Origin: an uncultured bacterium
GTDB lineage: Bacteria > Bacillota > Clostridia > Oscillospirales > Oscillospiraceae
DNA: 41,101 nucleotides
Direction: 5' to 3'
Assembly: GCA_946548895.1 (NCBI GenBank)
Contig: CAMNQF010000032.1
Location: 1-41,101, forward strand
A program made the translations under genes and the position numbers. Below are positions 12,379 through 21,900 of the stretch, in pieces. Below the pieces are notes generated by a model. The model was given only the letters and a program-made list of their open reading frames with translations, was not told where the DNA came from and ran no database searches. How positions within the stretch are numbered: the first letter of the stretch is position 1; the number at the start of each line of letters is the position of its first letter.

Positions 12379-12417
12379 CAAGGGCCCCCGCCGCCGGCGG
12401 GGGCCCTTGTATTTTTC
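12379..12417. terminator. Strong bidirectional terminator, ptsH/spoVAE
   Basis: CAAGGGCCCCCGCC pairs with GGCGGGGGCCCTTG, followed by TATTTTT on the + strand. It lies between convergent genes and reaches the spoVAE stop codon. Confidence 0.9.
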
Positions 12418-12775
12418 AGCTCTTTGGTTTGGGCTTAAAGATCATGGCCACCACCACGCCCAGGAAGATGGCGGCGGCGATGCCCCCGGCGGTGGAGGTG
12501 ACGCCGCCGGTGAGGGCCCCCAGCAGGCCCTTCTCCGCCACCGCCTCCTTCACCCCCTTGGCCAGGCTGTAGCCGAAGCCGGTGAGGGGCACCGTTGCCC
12601 CCGCCCCAGCCCACTCCGCCAGGGGCTTGTACACCCCCACCGCCCCCAAAACCACCCCGGACACCACGTAGGCCACCAGGATGCGGGCAGGGGTGAGCTT
12701 GGTCTTGTCAATGAGCAGCTGCCCGACGACGCAGAACAGGCCGCCCACCACAAAGGCTTTCAAATAGTCCATCAT
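12416..12775 (-). CDS. spoVAE: Stage V sporulation protein AE (SpoVAEb type)
   Basis: This 119-residue integral membrane protein is part of the SpoVA channel that takes dipicolinic acid into the forespore and releases it on germination. Seen: three to four hydrophobic segments, with GGLFCVVGQLLIDKTKLTPA, the conserved GAGATVPLTGFGYSLAKG and a C-terminal span ending VAMIFKPK. The ATG at 12775 overlaps the spoVAD stop as ATGA, so the two are translationally coupled; a second ATG three bases on is also usable and better spaced from GGAGG. The length is right for the family. It ends in the terminator shared with ptsH. Confidence 0.95.
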   Translation of the reverse strand: MMDYLKAFVVGGLFCVVGQLLIDKTKLTPARILVAYVVSGVVLGAVGVYKPLAEWAGAGATVPLTGFGYSLAKGVKEAVAEKGLLGALTGGVTSTAGGIAAAIFLGVVVAMIFKPKPKS

Positions 12776-13788
12776 TTGCCTCCTTCCAGCGCGATGGCGT
12801 GGCAGATGCCGGGGATGGACTCCCCCTGCATGGTGGCCGTGGGGGAGTGGAGCGCCCCGGTGGGGCAGAATAAAATGCGTTTCCACCGCCCCGCCAGCAG
12901 CCCCGGCAGCAGGTAGCCGCACAGCACCGACGCCGAGCACCCGCATCCGGACGCCCCCGCGTGGACGTCCTGCTCCTCCCGGTCGAAGAGGAGCAGGCCG
13001 CAGTCGTTGTAGTTGGCCAGCTGCACCCCGTCCTTGGCGAAAAAGTCGGACACGATTTCGTGGCCCAGCTGGCCCAGGTCCCCGGTGACAATGAGGTCGT
13101 AATGGTCCGGGGCGAGGCCGGTGTCCTCAAAGTGGGCCTTCAGCGTCTCGTAGGCGGCGGGGGCCATGGCCGCGCCCATGTTGTTGGCGTCCTTGATGCC
13201 CTTGTCCACCACCCTGCCCACCGTCACCCGGACCACCCGCGGGCCGGGGCGCACCTCGTTGGTGACGACCACCGCCCCCGCGGCGGTGGCGGTCCACTGG
13301 GCGGTAGGGGTGCGCTGGGAGCCGTACTCCAGGGGAGTGCGGTACTGCCGCTCCGCCGAGCAGAAGTGGGAGGAGGTGACGGCGGCGGCGTATTTCCCAT
13401 ACCCGCCGCTGAGGAGCAGGGTGGCCAGGGCCAGGCTCTCCCCCATGGTGGAGCACGCCCCGTACAGCCCGAAAAAGGGCACCGCCGCCTGCCGGGCGGC
13501 GTAGCCCGAGCCGATGCACTGGTTCAGCAGGTCCCCCGCCAGCAGCAGGTCCAGGTCCTGGGTGTGCAGGCCCGCCCGCTTCAGTGCCGCGTCCAGGGCC
13601 AGCTGCTGCATGGCGGACTCGGACTGCTCCCAGGTCTTGGCCCCGAAGGCGTCGTCCTGGCAGGTGTGGTCGAAGTGCCGCCCCAGGGGGCCCTGGCTCT
13701 CCTTTTTGCCGGCGGCGGAGCCGTGGCCGATGATGACGGGGGGCGACCCGGGCTGGAAGGTCTGCCGCCCCAGCTTTTGATTGTCCAT
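12772..13788 (-). CDS. spoVAD: Stage V sporulation protein AD
   Basis: This 338-residue SpoVAD has a thiolase-like fold and binds dipicolinic acid on the outer face of the spore inner membrane. Seen: KSWEQ-like KTWEQSESAMQQLALD, AGDLLNQCIGSGYAAR, GLYGACSTMGESLAL (thiolase nucleophile loop region), DLIVTGDLGQLGHEIV and GASGCGCSASVLCGYLLPGL, in the normal order. The start at 13788 is chosen because AAGGAAG is upstream and the length equals the family norm; the frame is open further but overlaps the divergent gene. Usually spoVAC lies just upstream; here it is absent. A sigma-G-like promoter precedes it. Confidence 0.95.
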   Translation of the reverse strand: MDNQKLGRQTFQPGSPPVIIGHGSAAGKKESQGPLGRHFDHTCQDDAFGAKTWEQSESAMQQLALDAALKRAGLHTQDLDLLLAGDLLNQCIGSGYAARQAAVPFFGLYGACSTMGESLALATLLLSGGYGKYAAAVTSSHFCSAERQYRTPLEYGSQRTPTAQWTATAAGAVVVTNEVRPGPRVVRVTVGRVVDKGIKDANNMGAAMAPAAYETLKAHFEDTGLAPDHYDLIVTGDLGQLGHEIVSDFFAKDGVQLANYNDCGLLLFDREEQDVHAGASGCGCSASVLCGYLLPGLLAGRWKRILFCPTGALHSPTATMQGESIPGICHAIALEGGK

Positions 13789-13827
13789 GGAACCGACTTC
13801 CTTTCGTTGGCGCACAGGATTTGCCAT

Positions 13828-13856
13828 TAGTTTGCGCCATCGGAGGAAATTCATAC
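13828..13856 (-). promoter_or_regulatory. Sigma-G-like forespore promoter of spoVAD-spoVAE
   Basis: On the minus strand GTATG (13852-13856) is followed after 17 bases by CAAACTA (13828-13834), close to the sigma-F/G pattern (GHATR, then CATNNTA-like). Timing in the forespore fits the known spoVA operon. No good sigma-A boxes are seen on this strand. Confidence 0.6.
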
Positions 13857-13913
13857 GCACGGAAAAAGTTGACAGCAAAAATGGCTTTGTCACTGGAAAT
13901 AAGGGGAAGCCCG

Positions 13914-13964
13914 TGGTATAATACCACTCGTCAACTACTGCTCCCGCCCCTGTGGCGGGAGCAG
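13914..13964 (+). promoter_or_regulatory. Extended -10 promoter and leader hairpin of zinc-ribbon gene
   Basis: TGGTATAAT (13914-13922) is an extended -10 with a poor -35. The transcript would begin just ahead of a perfect 11-bp hairpin, arms 13938-13948 and 13954-13964, ending 26 bases before the ATG. The hairpin has no T run, so an RNA stability or regulatory stem is likelier than a terminator. Confidence 0.6.
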
Positions 13965-13990
13965 AATCGCGAAAGACTGGGGAGAGCGCC

Positions 13991-14620
13991 ATGTCAGAGG
14001 AGACCCGTACCATCGGATATATCTGCCCCGCGTGCGGCAACGCGGTGATCGCCCAGCGCACCGCCTTCCAGCTGTGCGCCGGGGACACTGTGCTGCCCTG
14101 CCCCTGCGGCAAGTCGGAGCTGCGCATCAATCAGCGGGGGGACGTCTGCGAGGTCAAGGCGCCCTGCCCGTCCTGCGGCCGGGAGCACCGGGTCAAGAAG
14201 CACCGGGCTGTGTTCGACACCAACATCCTGCTTGAGCGGGAGCTGTTGGCGCTGTGCTGCCCCGTGTCGGCGCTGGGGTGCTGCTATATCGGGACGGAGG
14301 GCCATGTGTTCCGGGCCATGGAGCAGCTGGAACAGGCGGTGGACAAGCTGCGGATGGACGGCCAGACCGAGCGCCGGGGTACCTTTTTGGACGATGTGGT
14401 CATGGAGGAGGTCCTGGCGGAGCTGAAGGACATTGCCGCCCGGGGCGGGGTGAAGTGCGGCTGCGGTTCTATGGACTACCGCGTGAAGGTGAGGTACTCG
14501 TCGGTGGACCTGGTGTGCGCCCGGTGCGGCGCGGCCCTGCGCCTGCCCGCCGCCACCCAGGACGACTTGGCCGCCCTGTGCGCCCGGGATTCGCTGACTA
14601 TCCCCGGAAGAAAGGACTAA
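13991..14620 (+). CDS. Zinc-ribbon protein of unknown function
   Basis: This encodes 209 residues starting at ATG 13991, with GGGGAG upstream. It contains four Cys clusters: ICPACG near the N-terminus, LPCPCG, PCPSCG around residue 60, and KCGCG with VCARCG near the C-terminus. The middle is helical (FRAMEQLEQAVDKLRM, then MEEVLAELKDIAARGG). The clusters look like two zinc ribbons holding a small helical domain between them. Proteins like this are found in Clostridia without a known role. It is divergent from spoVAD and is followed after 6 bases by the thioesterase gene, so the two form an operon. Any functional link to lipids is guesswork. Confidence 0.65.
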   Translation: MSEETRTIGYICPACGNAVIAQRTAFQLCAGDTVLPCPCGKSELRINQRGDVCEVKAPCPSCGREHRVKKHRAVFDTNILLERELLALCCPVSALGCCYIGTEGHVFRAMEQLEQAVDKLRMDGQTERRGTFLDDVVMEEVLAELKDIAARGGVKCGCGSMDYRVKVRYSSVDLVCARCGAALRLPAATQDDLAALCARDSLTIPGRKD

Positions 14621-14626
14621 CACAGC

Positions 14627-15376
14627 ATGAGCACAACCTACGAGATGAGCTTCCGGGTGGACTCCCGGGACGTGGACCTGTTCAACCAGTGCCGGCCGTC
14701 GGCGGTGCTGGGCTATCTTCAGGAGGCGGCCACCCAGGCCGCCCTGGCCCTGGGCGTGTCCGGGCCGGAGATTTTGAAAAAGTACAACTGCCTGTGGATG
14801 GTCACGCGGAACTGGGCGGAGCTGGACGCCCCCCTGCGCTGGAACGACCTGATCCAGGTCAAAACCTGGCACCGGGGCGCGTCGGGCGCGTCCACCTACC
14901 GGGACTTCGACCTGTTCCGGGACGGAAGGCCCATCGGCCAGGCCACCTCCGTATGGGTGATGGTGGACGCGGAGCAGCACAAGCTGTTCCGCATGAAGGA
15001 TCTGGCGGAATTTGAAGGCACCGACGGCGGGGAATTGAAAAAAACCATCAAGCTCCGGCGGCCCGCCTTGCCGGAGGGCTTTGACGGCCGCTCCCGGCGG
15101 GAGCTGGGCTACTCCGACACCGATATCAACGGCCACGTGAACAACGCCCGCTACGCCGATTTCGCCTGCGACAGCCTCCATCTGGAGCGGCTGGCCCGGG
15201 ACAGGTTCATTCGGTCCTTCCAGATCGGCTACGTCAGCGAGTGCCGGGCGGGCGAGGCTTTGTGGATCGACACCGCCGCCCGTGGGGACGAGCTGTACGC
15301 CCGGGGCCAGGGGGAGGACGGGGTGGAGCGGTTCGACTTCACCCTGGCGCTGGCCGGGCTGCCGGAAAACATTTAA
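14627..15376 (+). CDS. Acyl-ACP thioesterase
   Basis: This 249-residue member of the FatA/FatB-like bacterial acyl-ACP thioesterase family consists of two hot-dog domains. It releases free fatty acids from acyl carrier protein. Seen: N-terminal hot-dog with FRVDSRDVDLFNQCRPSAVL and LWMVTRNWAEL, the DLIQVKTWHRG strand, FDLFRDGRPIGQATSVWVMVD, and in the second domain YSDTDINGHVNNARYADF, which carries the catalytic Asn and His. The ATG at 14627 has AGAAAGGA ten bases upstream. It is the second gene of a two-gene unit. The terminator at 15476 lies 100 bases downstream; two TTTTGTAAC copies lie between (15379 and 15403). Confidence 0.9.
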   Translation: MSTTYEMSFRVDSRDVDLFNQCRPSAVLGYLQEAATQAALALGVSGPEILKKYNCLWMVTRNWAELDAPLRWNDLIQVKTWHRGASGASTYRDFDLFRDGRPIGQATSVWVMVDAEQHKLFRMKDLAEFEGTDGGELKKTIKLRRPALPEGFDGRSRRELGYSDTDINGHVNNARYADFACDSLHLERLARDRFIRSFQIGYVSECRAGEALWIDTAARGDELYARGQGEDGVERFDFTLALAGLPENI

Positions 15377-15475
15377 TCCTTTTGTAACAAATACCCCCGA
15401 ACTTTTGTAACGACTGCCCTTTATTCTAAGACTTGCAAGAGATGCTTTTCTTTTTCATTCTATCCTCCATCCTTT

Positions 15476-15509
15476 GGTCCGAAGCGGCAGCGCTTCGGAC
15501 CTCCTTTTT
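15476..15509 (+). terminator. Terminator after thioesterase gene
   Basis: GGTCCGAAGCG (15476-15486) pairs perfectly with CGCTTCGGACC (15491-15501) and is followed by TCCTTTTT. Confidence 0.85.
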
Positions 15510-15553
15510 GCGTTCCGCCCCAGGCCGCCCCCCTGGCGGCGGCCCGGGCTTCT

Positions 15554-15608
15554 CTGTGAAAATGATTCACAGTTTATTGATTACTTTTCCAGAATTTCGG
15601 GCTATAAT
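15554..15608 (+). promoter_or_regulatory. Operator-like inverted repeat and promoter of rhomboid-like gene
   Basis: CTGTGAA-AATGA-TTCACAG (15554-15572) is a perfect 7-bp inverted repeat. A perfect TATAAT lies at 15603-15608, with only a weak -35 (TTACTT, 16 bases away). The repeat is about 10 bases upstream of that -35, a normal activator site. Confidence 0.55.
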
Positions 15609-15648
15609 GCAGGTAACGCGGCCCTATGCCAGTAAAGGAGACGATCCT

Positions 15649-16551
15649 ATGCTATACCGCAACGACCACTATGGTCCCATCGACCGCTTCTGTGCCAAGC
15701 ACCCCCGCTTCGGCATCCCCAATCTGATGCTGTACATCGGCATCGCCCAGGTGGCGGTCTTTTTCCTAGACCTGTTTGCCAGAGGGCGCTTCAGCGGGCT
15801 GCTGTGCTTCTGGGGGCCGGACATCCTCCGGGGCCAGGTGTGGCGGCTGGTCACCTTCGTCCTCGCGCCCAACAGCTCCAACCCCTTCTACTTACTGCTG
15901 GGCTGCTATGTCTACTACTGGACGGGCCAGATGCTGGAGCGGGAGTGGGGCACCGCCAAGTTCAACCTGTTTTACCTCAGCGGGACGGTGCTGTCCGCGG
16001 TGTTCGCGCTGGTGCTCACGCTGGTCCAGCCCGGGCTCATGACCGCGCTGGAGCGGGCCGGCCTGTCCGCCATCAACCTGGCGTATTACCTGAACCTGTC
16101 CATCTTCCTGGTCATCGCCACCCTGTTCGGCGAGGTGCAGGTGCTGTTTATGTTTGTCCTGCCCATCAAGATGAAGTGGCTGGCCCTGATCGACGTGCTG
16201 CTGATCCTGTGGGAGGTGATCCAGTACGGCATGATGGGGTGGTGGGCCTTCGCGCTGTTCCCGGTGGCCAGCTTCGTCAACTACTTCATCTTCACCTGGC
16301 CTTTCTGGTCCATGAAGCTGGGCTTTGTCCGCCGCCGGGCGGACCCCCAGGTCATCAACTTCAAGCGGGCCAGGCGGCAGGCGGAGAAGAAGGCCCGGGA
16401 GACCGGCGGATACCTCCACAAGTGCGCCGTGTGCGGCCTCACCGACCAGGACGACCCCAATATGGAGTTCCGCTATTGCTCCAAATGCGACGGGTATTAC
16501 TGCTACTGCGCCAACCACATCAACAACCACATCCATATTCGCCAGAACTGA
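15649..16551 (+). CDS. Rhomboid-like membrane protein with zinc tail
   Basis: This 300-residue protein starts at ATG 15649 (AAAGGAG upstream). Five or six hydrophobic spans lie between residues 20 and 225. Rhomboid hallmarks are present (GQVWRLVTFVLAP, and YWTGQMLEREWGTAKFNLFYL), but the GxSG nucleophile motif is not seen, and the late span has ASFVNYF where active rhomboids have a His. It is therefore probably a pseudoprotease. After a basic stretch (KRARRQAEKKARE) the tail has CAVCG and YCSKCDGYYCYCANH, a zinc-binding end on the cytoplasmic side. Role unknown; substrate handling or membrane scaffolding is possible. A 26-base copy of its 3' end lies 46 bases downstream. Confidence 0.75.
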   Translation: MLYRNDHYGPIDRFCAKHPRFGIPNLMLYIGIAQVAVFFLDLFARGRFSGLLCFWGPDILRGQVWRLVTFVLAPNSSNPFYLLLGCYVYYWTGQMLEREWGTAKFNLFYLSGTVLSAVFALVLTLVQPGLMTALERAGLSAINLAYYLNLSIFLVIATLFGEVQVLFMFVLPIKMKWLALIDVLLILWEVIQYGMMGWWAFALFPVASFVNYFIFTWPFWSMKLGFVRRRADPQVINFKRARRQAEKKARETGGYLHKCAVCGLTDQDDPNMEFRYCSKCDGYYCYCANHINNHIHIRQN

Positions 16552-16625
16552 GGCGGATCCCTCCCCGCCGGGGGCGGGGGAGGCCGTTCCAAGAGCGCCC
16601 ACATCCATTTTCGCCAGGATTGAGG
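16528..16625 (+). repeat. Duplicated 3' end of the rhomboid-like gene
   Basis: Bases 16528-16553 and 16600-16625 differ at three positions only and both encode HIH-RQ-stop (HIHIRQN and HIHFRQD). The second copy has no gene in front of it, so it is a small local duplication or the scar of a lost paralogue. Confidence 0.7.
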
Positions 16626-16656
16626 GGCGTCCCCGCCCCGGCAATATTCGCGGCCG

Positions 16657-16689
16657 AAGGCCCTCCGAAGGGAGGGCCTTGCTATTTTT
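16657..16689 (+). terminator. Terminator after rhomboid-like gene
   Basis: AAGGCCCTCC (16657-16666) pairs perfectly with GGAGGGCCTT (16671-16680), followed by GCTATTTTT. Confidence 0.85.
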
Positions 16690-16742
16690 GCCGGATTGTG
16701 GCAGAATAGGGGAAGGAAAAGCCCGTCAAGGAGGAGTTCCCG

Positions 16743-18635
16743 ATGAGACCATTACGCCGCGTTACCGCGCTGCTGCTGGCGCTGCTGCTGGCGGCGGGGC
16801 TGGCCCTGCCCGCCCTGGCCGGCGCGCCCACGATCCAAGCCGCCATCCTGTTTACCCACGATATGCACTCCCACTTTCTCCCCGCCTCGGATGAGACGGG
16901 GACCCAGTACGGCGGCTATGCCCGGCTCAAAACCGCCATTGACGCCCAGAAAGAGCGCTACCCGGACGCCATCCTGGTGGACGGCGGCGACTTCTCCATG
17001 GGCTCCCTGTTCCAGACCGCCTACGCCGGCTCCGCCCTGGAGCTGCGGGTGATGGGGACCATGGGCTACGACGCGGCCACCTTCGGCAACCACGAGTACG
17101 ACTACCGCGCCGCCGGCCTGGCGTCCATGCTCAACGCGGCCGTGGACAGCGGGGACCCGCTGCCCGCCATTGTGGAGGCCAACTACCTGCTCCCGAGCCG
17201 GGAGGGGGAGTTCGCGGCGGTGGGGGACGCCTTTGACCGATACGGCGTGTCCGATTATATCCTGCTGGAGCGGGGCGGCGTATGGTATGCGATTCTGGGC
17301 ATCATGGGCGTCGATTCCGACGCCTGCGCCCCCATGTCCGGAATGGTGCTCCATGACCGCTTTGAGGCCGCCCAGCGGGTGGTGGACGAGGCCCGGGCCC
17401 GGTGCTGGGAGGAGAACGGATTCCAGCCCCTGGTGGTGTGCCTGTCCCACTCGGGCACCGACGGACAGGGCGGGGGGGAGGACTACGAGCTGGCCCGGAA
17501 GGTGGACGGCATCGACCTCATTGTGTCCGGGCATACCCACAGCACGCTGGATCAGCCCATCCAGGTGGACGATACCTGGATCGTGTCCGCGGGGGAGTAT
17601 TCCAAATACCTGGGTGTGGTGACCATGGACTACAGGCCCAACGGAGAGACGGCGCTGACCGGGTACGAGCTCATCCCCATCGACGATACCCTGGCGGACG
17701 ATCCCGGTATCGCCGGCCTGGTAGAGCGATACAAAAAAGAGGTGGACGAGGGCTATCTCAGCCGGTTTGGCATGACCTTTGACCAGGTGCTGGCCTATAA
17801 CCCGTATCCCTTTGAGAGCGTGGGCGAGCTGTACGCCACGCGCCACGAGTCCACCCTGGGCAACCTGCTGTCCGACGCCTACAAATGGGCGGTGGAGGAG
17901 GCCACCGGGGAGCCGGTGGACCTGGCCCTCACCGCGTCAGGGGTGGTCCGGGAGTCCTTCGCCGTGGGGGATATCACCGTGTCCGACGTGTTCAACGCCG
18001 CCTCCCTGGGCATCGGGGCGGACGGCGTGCCGGGCTATCCCCTGGTGGCGGTGTGGCTCACCGGGGCGGACGTGAAAAACGCCATTGAGGTGGACGCGTC
18101 CGTGTCCCAGCTCATGCCCGCCGCGCGGCTCTACTGGTCCGGCGCGGCGGCCTGCTACAACACCAACCGAATGTTCTTTAACAAGACGGCGGCGGCGTCC
18201 ATGCTCCGGGACGGGGTGGGGGAGGCCATCGGCGATGAGAAGCTGTACCGGGTGGTCACCGGGCTGTACTGCGGCCAGATGCTGGGGGCGGCGGAAAGCT
18301 CCTCCTTTGGCCTGCTCACCATCACCCCCAGGGACGCCGCCGGAAACCCCATCGACATGGACCGGCTGGAGGACTATATCGTCCACGACGCCCAGGGGAA
18401 CGAGGTGAAGGAGTGGAACGCCATCGCCCGCTACCTCCAGTCCATGGGGGGCGAGGTGGACGGCAAATACGCCCAGCCGGACGGGCGGAAGATCGTAGAG
18501 GCCAGCTGGTCGCCGGTCTCCCTGCTGATGAACCCCAACAAATTCACCGTCATTGCTTTGGCGGCGGTGCTGGCGCTGGCCGCGCTGGCGGCGCTGGCTG
18601 TACGGGCCATTGTCCGGCGGGTCCGCCGGAAGTAG
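16743..18635 (+). CDS. Secreted 5'-nucleotidase / 2',3'-cyclic phosphodiesterase family protein
   Basis: This 630-residue protein of the UshA/CpdB type strips phosphate from external nucleotides for salvage. Seen: signal peptide (1-27, ending LPALAG), a metallophosphatase domain with FTHDMHSH, DGGDFSMGS, GNHEYDY (about 115), LSHSGTD and SGHTHS (about 262), then the 5'-nucleotidase C-terminal domain (about 350-560) that binds the base. A C-terminal hydrophobic span (about 604-622) with a basic end, VRRVRRK, anchors it to the membrane, so it faces the outside. The metal ligands are complete. The start at 16743 has AAGGAGG nine bases ahead. Exact substrate cannot be told from motifs. It is monocistronic between terminators. 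Confidence 0.92.
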   Translation: MRPLRRVTALLLALLLAAGLALPALAGAPTIQAAILFTHDMHSHFLPASDETGTQYGGYARLKTAIDAQKERYPDAILVDGGDFSMGSLFQTAYAGSALELRVMGTMGYDAATFGNHEYDYRAAGLASMLNAAVDSGDPLPAIVEANYLLPSREGEFAAVGDAFDRYGVSDYILLERGGVWYAILGIMGVDSDACAPMSGMVLHDRFEAAQRVVDEARARCWEENGFQPLVVCLSHSGTDGQGGGEDYELARKVDGIDLIVSGHTHSTLDQPIQVDDTWIVSAGEYSKYLGVVTMDYRPNGETALTGYELIPIDDTLADDPGIAGLVERYKKEVDEGYLSRFGMTFDQVLAYNPYPFESVGELYATRHESTLGNLLSDAYKWAVEEATGEPVDLALTASGVVRESFAVGDITVSDVFNAASLGIGADGVPGYPLVAVWLTGADVKNAIEVDASVSQLMPAARLYWSGAAACYNTNRMFFNKTAAASMLRDGVGEAIGDEKLYRVVTGLYCGQMLGAAESSSFGLLTITPRDAAGNPIDMDRLEDYIVHDAQGNEVKEWNAIARYLQSMGGEVDGKYAQPDGRKIVEASWSPVSLLMNPNKFTVIALAAVLALAALAALAVRAIVRRVRRK

Positions 18636-18820
18636 CGCGGAGCACAGGCTGGATACGGTCCGGTCCTTTAGCGGAAAACGCCCCTGCCTCATCCGAACGG
18701 CGGCAGCCTGTTCAGACTGGGCGGGGGCGTTTGTCGTGCCCCCGGCGCCGCCGCCCTGGTTACCGACGCCTTGATGCCGCCGCGGTGGGGGCCGAAAGCG
18801 CTTTCTCCATACATCTGGTC

Positions 18821-18849
18821 TGGACTTGCCGCTTTTGGTGTGCTATACT
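18821..18849 (+). promoter_or_regulatory. Promoter of the SLH surface protein gene
   Basis: TGGACT (18821-18826) and TATACT (18844-18849) are 17 bases apart, giving a leader of about 55 bases. The 18636-18820 stretch before it holds no gene; AAAACGCCCC near 18674 and GGGGCGTTT near 18724 could pair as a long-loop terminator for the upstream gene. Confidence 0.65.
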
Positions 18850-18909
18850 GATGCTATCTGCTGAAGGAGTCAATGGAATCAGGCATATTAATTCGGGAGG
18901 GACGCGCTT

Positions 18910-21900
18910 ATGAAAAAAAGGATTTTGAGTATCGCTGTCGCGATGGTAATGTGTCTGGCCCTGCTGCCGGCCCCGGCAGGGGCGGCAAATCCAACAACAT
19001 ACTATGTAGACAACAATAGCGTTTACCTGCAGACCGGCGGATCGTATATCATTACCCAGAACGATCCGAACACGCCCACCACAAATTTCATCACCATTGG
19101 AACTCCCGGCTCTTCAGATGTGTTTGACATTATCTTGAGAAATGTCAATATTGACGTGAGCCAAAAGCAGTATGGCACCGCTATCAATATATCCAGCGGC
19201 GCACAGGTGACCATTACCCTTGAGGGAAACAATTGTGTAAAATCATGGGGAAAAAGAGCGGGACTGCAAATCAGCGATTCATATTATAACAGCAACAGCA
19301 AGCTAACCATTCGCGGCGAGGGCTCGCTGGAAGCCTGGGGCGGAGACTATGGCGCCGGTATCGGCGCCGCGCTGTCGGATTCGTGCGGCACAATACAAAT
19401 CGAGGGCGGAACGATCAGAGCCTATGGCGGCAAGGGCGCGGCCGGCATCGGCGGCGGCGATGTCATTGCGGCCAAGCTTTCGTCAGGCGCGAACGGCGGG
19501 CCTCTTACCATCAATATTTCTGGCGGCACAATTTACGCGGAAGGAAAAGAAAATCCCAATGAGACAAATCCTGTGACCTCGTATGGCGCGGCCGGCATCG
19601 GCGGCGGTTATTTCGGCGGAAATACCACCATCAATATTTCCGGCGGCGACATCACGGCGGTGGGCGTTGCGAAAGCCCCCTGCATCGGCACAAATACTTC
19701 TTCCTGGATCACGATATCCGGCGGTACCATACATACAAGGCGAAACCCCGATGACGCAGTCAAGGACGCGCAGGAAATCGGAGCTTATAATCGTTTAGCG
19801 AATGGCTTTTTGAAATCAAGCGCGCCGGGAAACTCTATTATATATGTATCCGGGCAGAATAAGCTGACATTCTGGAACAGCAATACCTGGAACGGCGTCG
19901 TTTGGGAAGGCGCGGCGGGCAAGGTCTGCGGCTCGGTGGACCTGACCGGGAAAGATTTTACCATTGCCGCCGGGGAGACGCTTACCGTCCCCGGCTCGAC
20001 GGAGGGCGAGAACCCAACCCCGGCCTTAATCATCTCTCAGGCCAATTTCCACAATAACGGAACGATCACAGGCACCGGCATGGTGCGGATGGACGGGAAA
20101 GACTACCGCATTGAGAACAATACGCTGGTCCCGCTGGGGGAGGTAGTGCCGCCGGAGGACGTGACCATTACCATTTCCGGCGACCCCTCCAAAACCTATG
20201 ACGGGCAGCCGGCCGTTTTGGGGGAAAACGATTATACCGTGACCCCCGCGAATGTGACCGCGGCCGTGGAATACGCGGAAAGGCAGGGCGCGGAGTTCTC
20301 CTCTTCCGCCCCCATAAACGCGGGCGAGTACACCGTGCGCGTGACCGCCGGGGGACAGGCGGCAACCAAGGATTTCACCATTTCCAAAGCAACCCCAAGC
20401 GTGGGCAGCGTGACCTGCGGCACGGTGATCTACCCCAGCACTGACCCGGCAACGGTTTCCCTGAGCCATTCCGGCGCCGCGGCTGGAACAGTCAAATTTG
20501 CCGGGGGCACCACCTTCACCCCGGGCGCCAAAGACTATGAATGGGTGTTCATCCCCGCCGACGCGGCAAACTACGAGAGCGTCACCGGGACCATCCGGCT
20601 GACCGTCGGCCAGCCGGCTTTGAGCGGCATCGCCGTGACGTCACAGCCCGCCAAGGCGTCCTATACCTTTGGGGAGCCCTTTGACCCCGCCGGCATGACG
20701 GTCACAGCAACCTATGCGGACGGCACGCAGAAGGCCGTCACGCCCGCTTTTGACAGCGTGCTGGCGGTGGGCCAGACGACGCTGGCGCTGTCCTATACCG
20801 AGGGAGGCGTGACCAGAACCTGTACCCTCAGCGGCCTGACTGTGAACAAAAAACCCGCCGCCGCCCTGACGGCTTCGGACGAGGCCAGCTACAGCGACAC
20901 GGCGGCGCAAACCTTCCATTTCGGGAGCCTGCTTCCGTCGGACTGCGGCGCGGTCACTGGCGTGACGGTGGGTTCCGTCAGCGCGTCCGCGGTGCTGGCC
21001 TCCGCCACCGGCGACAAGGACGCGAAAACGGTTACTTGGGCGCTCAAGCCGGGCCTGGATAACGAGGAAAAGAGCGAGGCCGTGACCGTCACCGTTCAGA
21101 CAGAGAACTATGAGGATATCACGATTGCGCTGACTGTCCGCACCACCGCAAAAAAGCCGGTGACGATTACGGGCGTTGAGGCGCAGGACGGGACTTATAA
21201 CGGCACGGCCCACGCCGGCTACACCGGGACTCCCGCGGCGGCGGGGTATGACGGGGAGTTTACCATCACATACAGCGGCGGCGGCGCGCCGAAAAACGCC
21301 GGAACCTATACGGTGACCTTTGCCGTACCCGCGGACGACCCGGACTGCGTGGGCAGCAAAACCCTGACCTTTACTGTGGAGAAGGCGAAAATTGATATTA
21401 CGGCGAATGACCGGATTGTCACCGTGGGCGGAACCATGCCCACGCTGACCGCCACCGTTTCCGGCCTGGTTGCCGGCGATACGCTGAAAACCAAGCCGGC
21501 CGTAACCTGTGACAGCGATCTGTCCACAGTGGGCACCTTCCCCATCAAGGTATCCGGCGCGGAGGTTCCCGAGGGCGGCAACTATGAGAGCGGCATTACT
21601 TACCACGACGGAACGCTGACCGTCCGGGCGGCGACTGACCCGGCGGACCTGACCGAAACCGGCCTTGTGCTGTGGACCGGCAGGAACGGCAACGATGGCC
21701 CGACCCCCTCCGGGCGCTATACGGCGGGCGGGGGCACGGTAGAATGGGATCTGAGCACTTTGACGCTCACATTGAACAACGCCACCATGAACGCCACAGA
21801 CGCGCAGTTTGGCAACGCGCTGGAAATCGTGCGGCCCAGCGGCGGTTACCCGGAAGTCACCATTGTTTTGAAGGGGACAAATACGATCCGGGGAAAAGAC

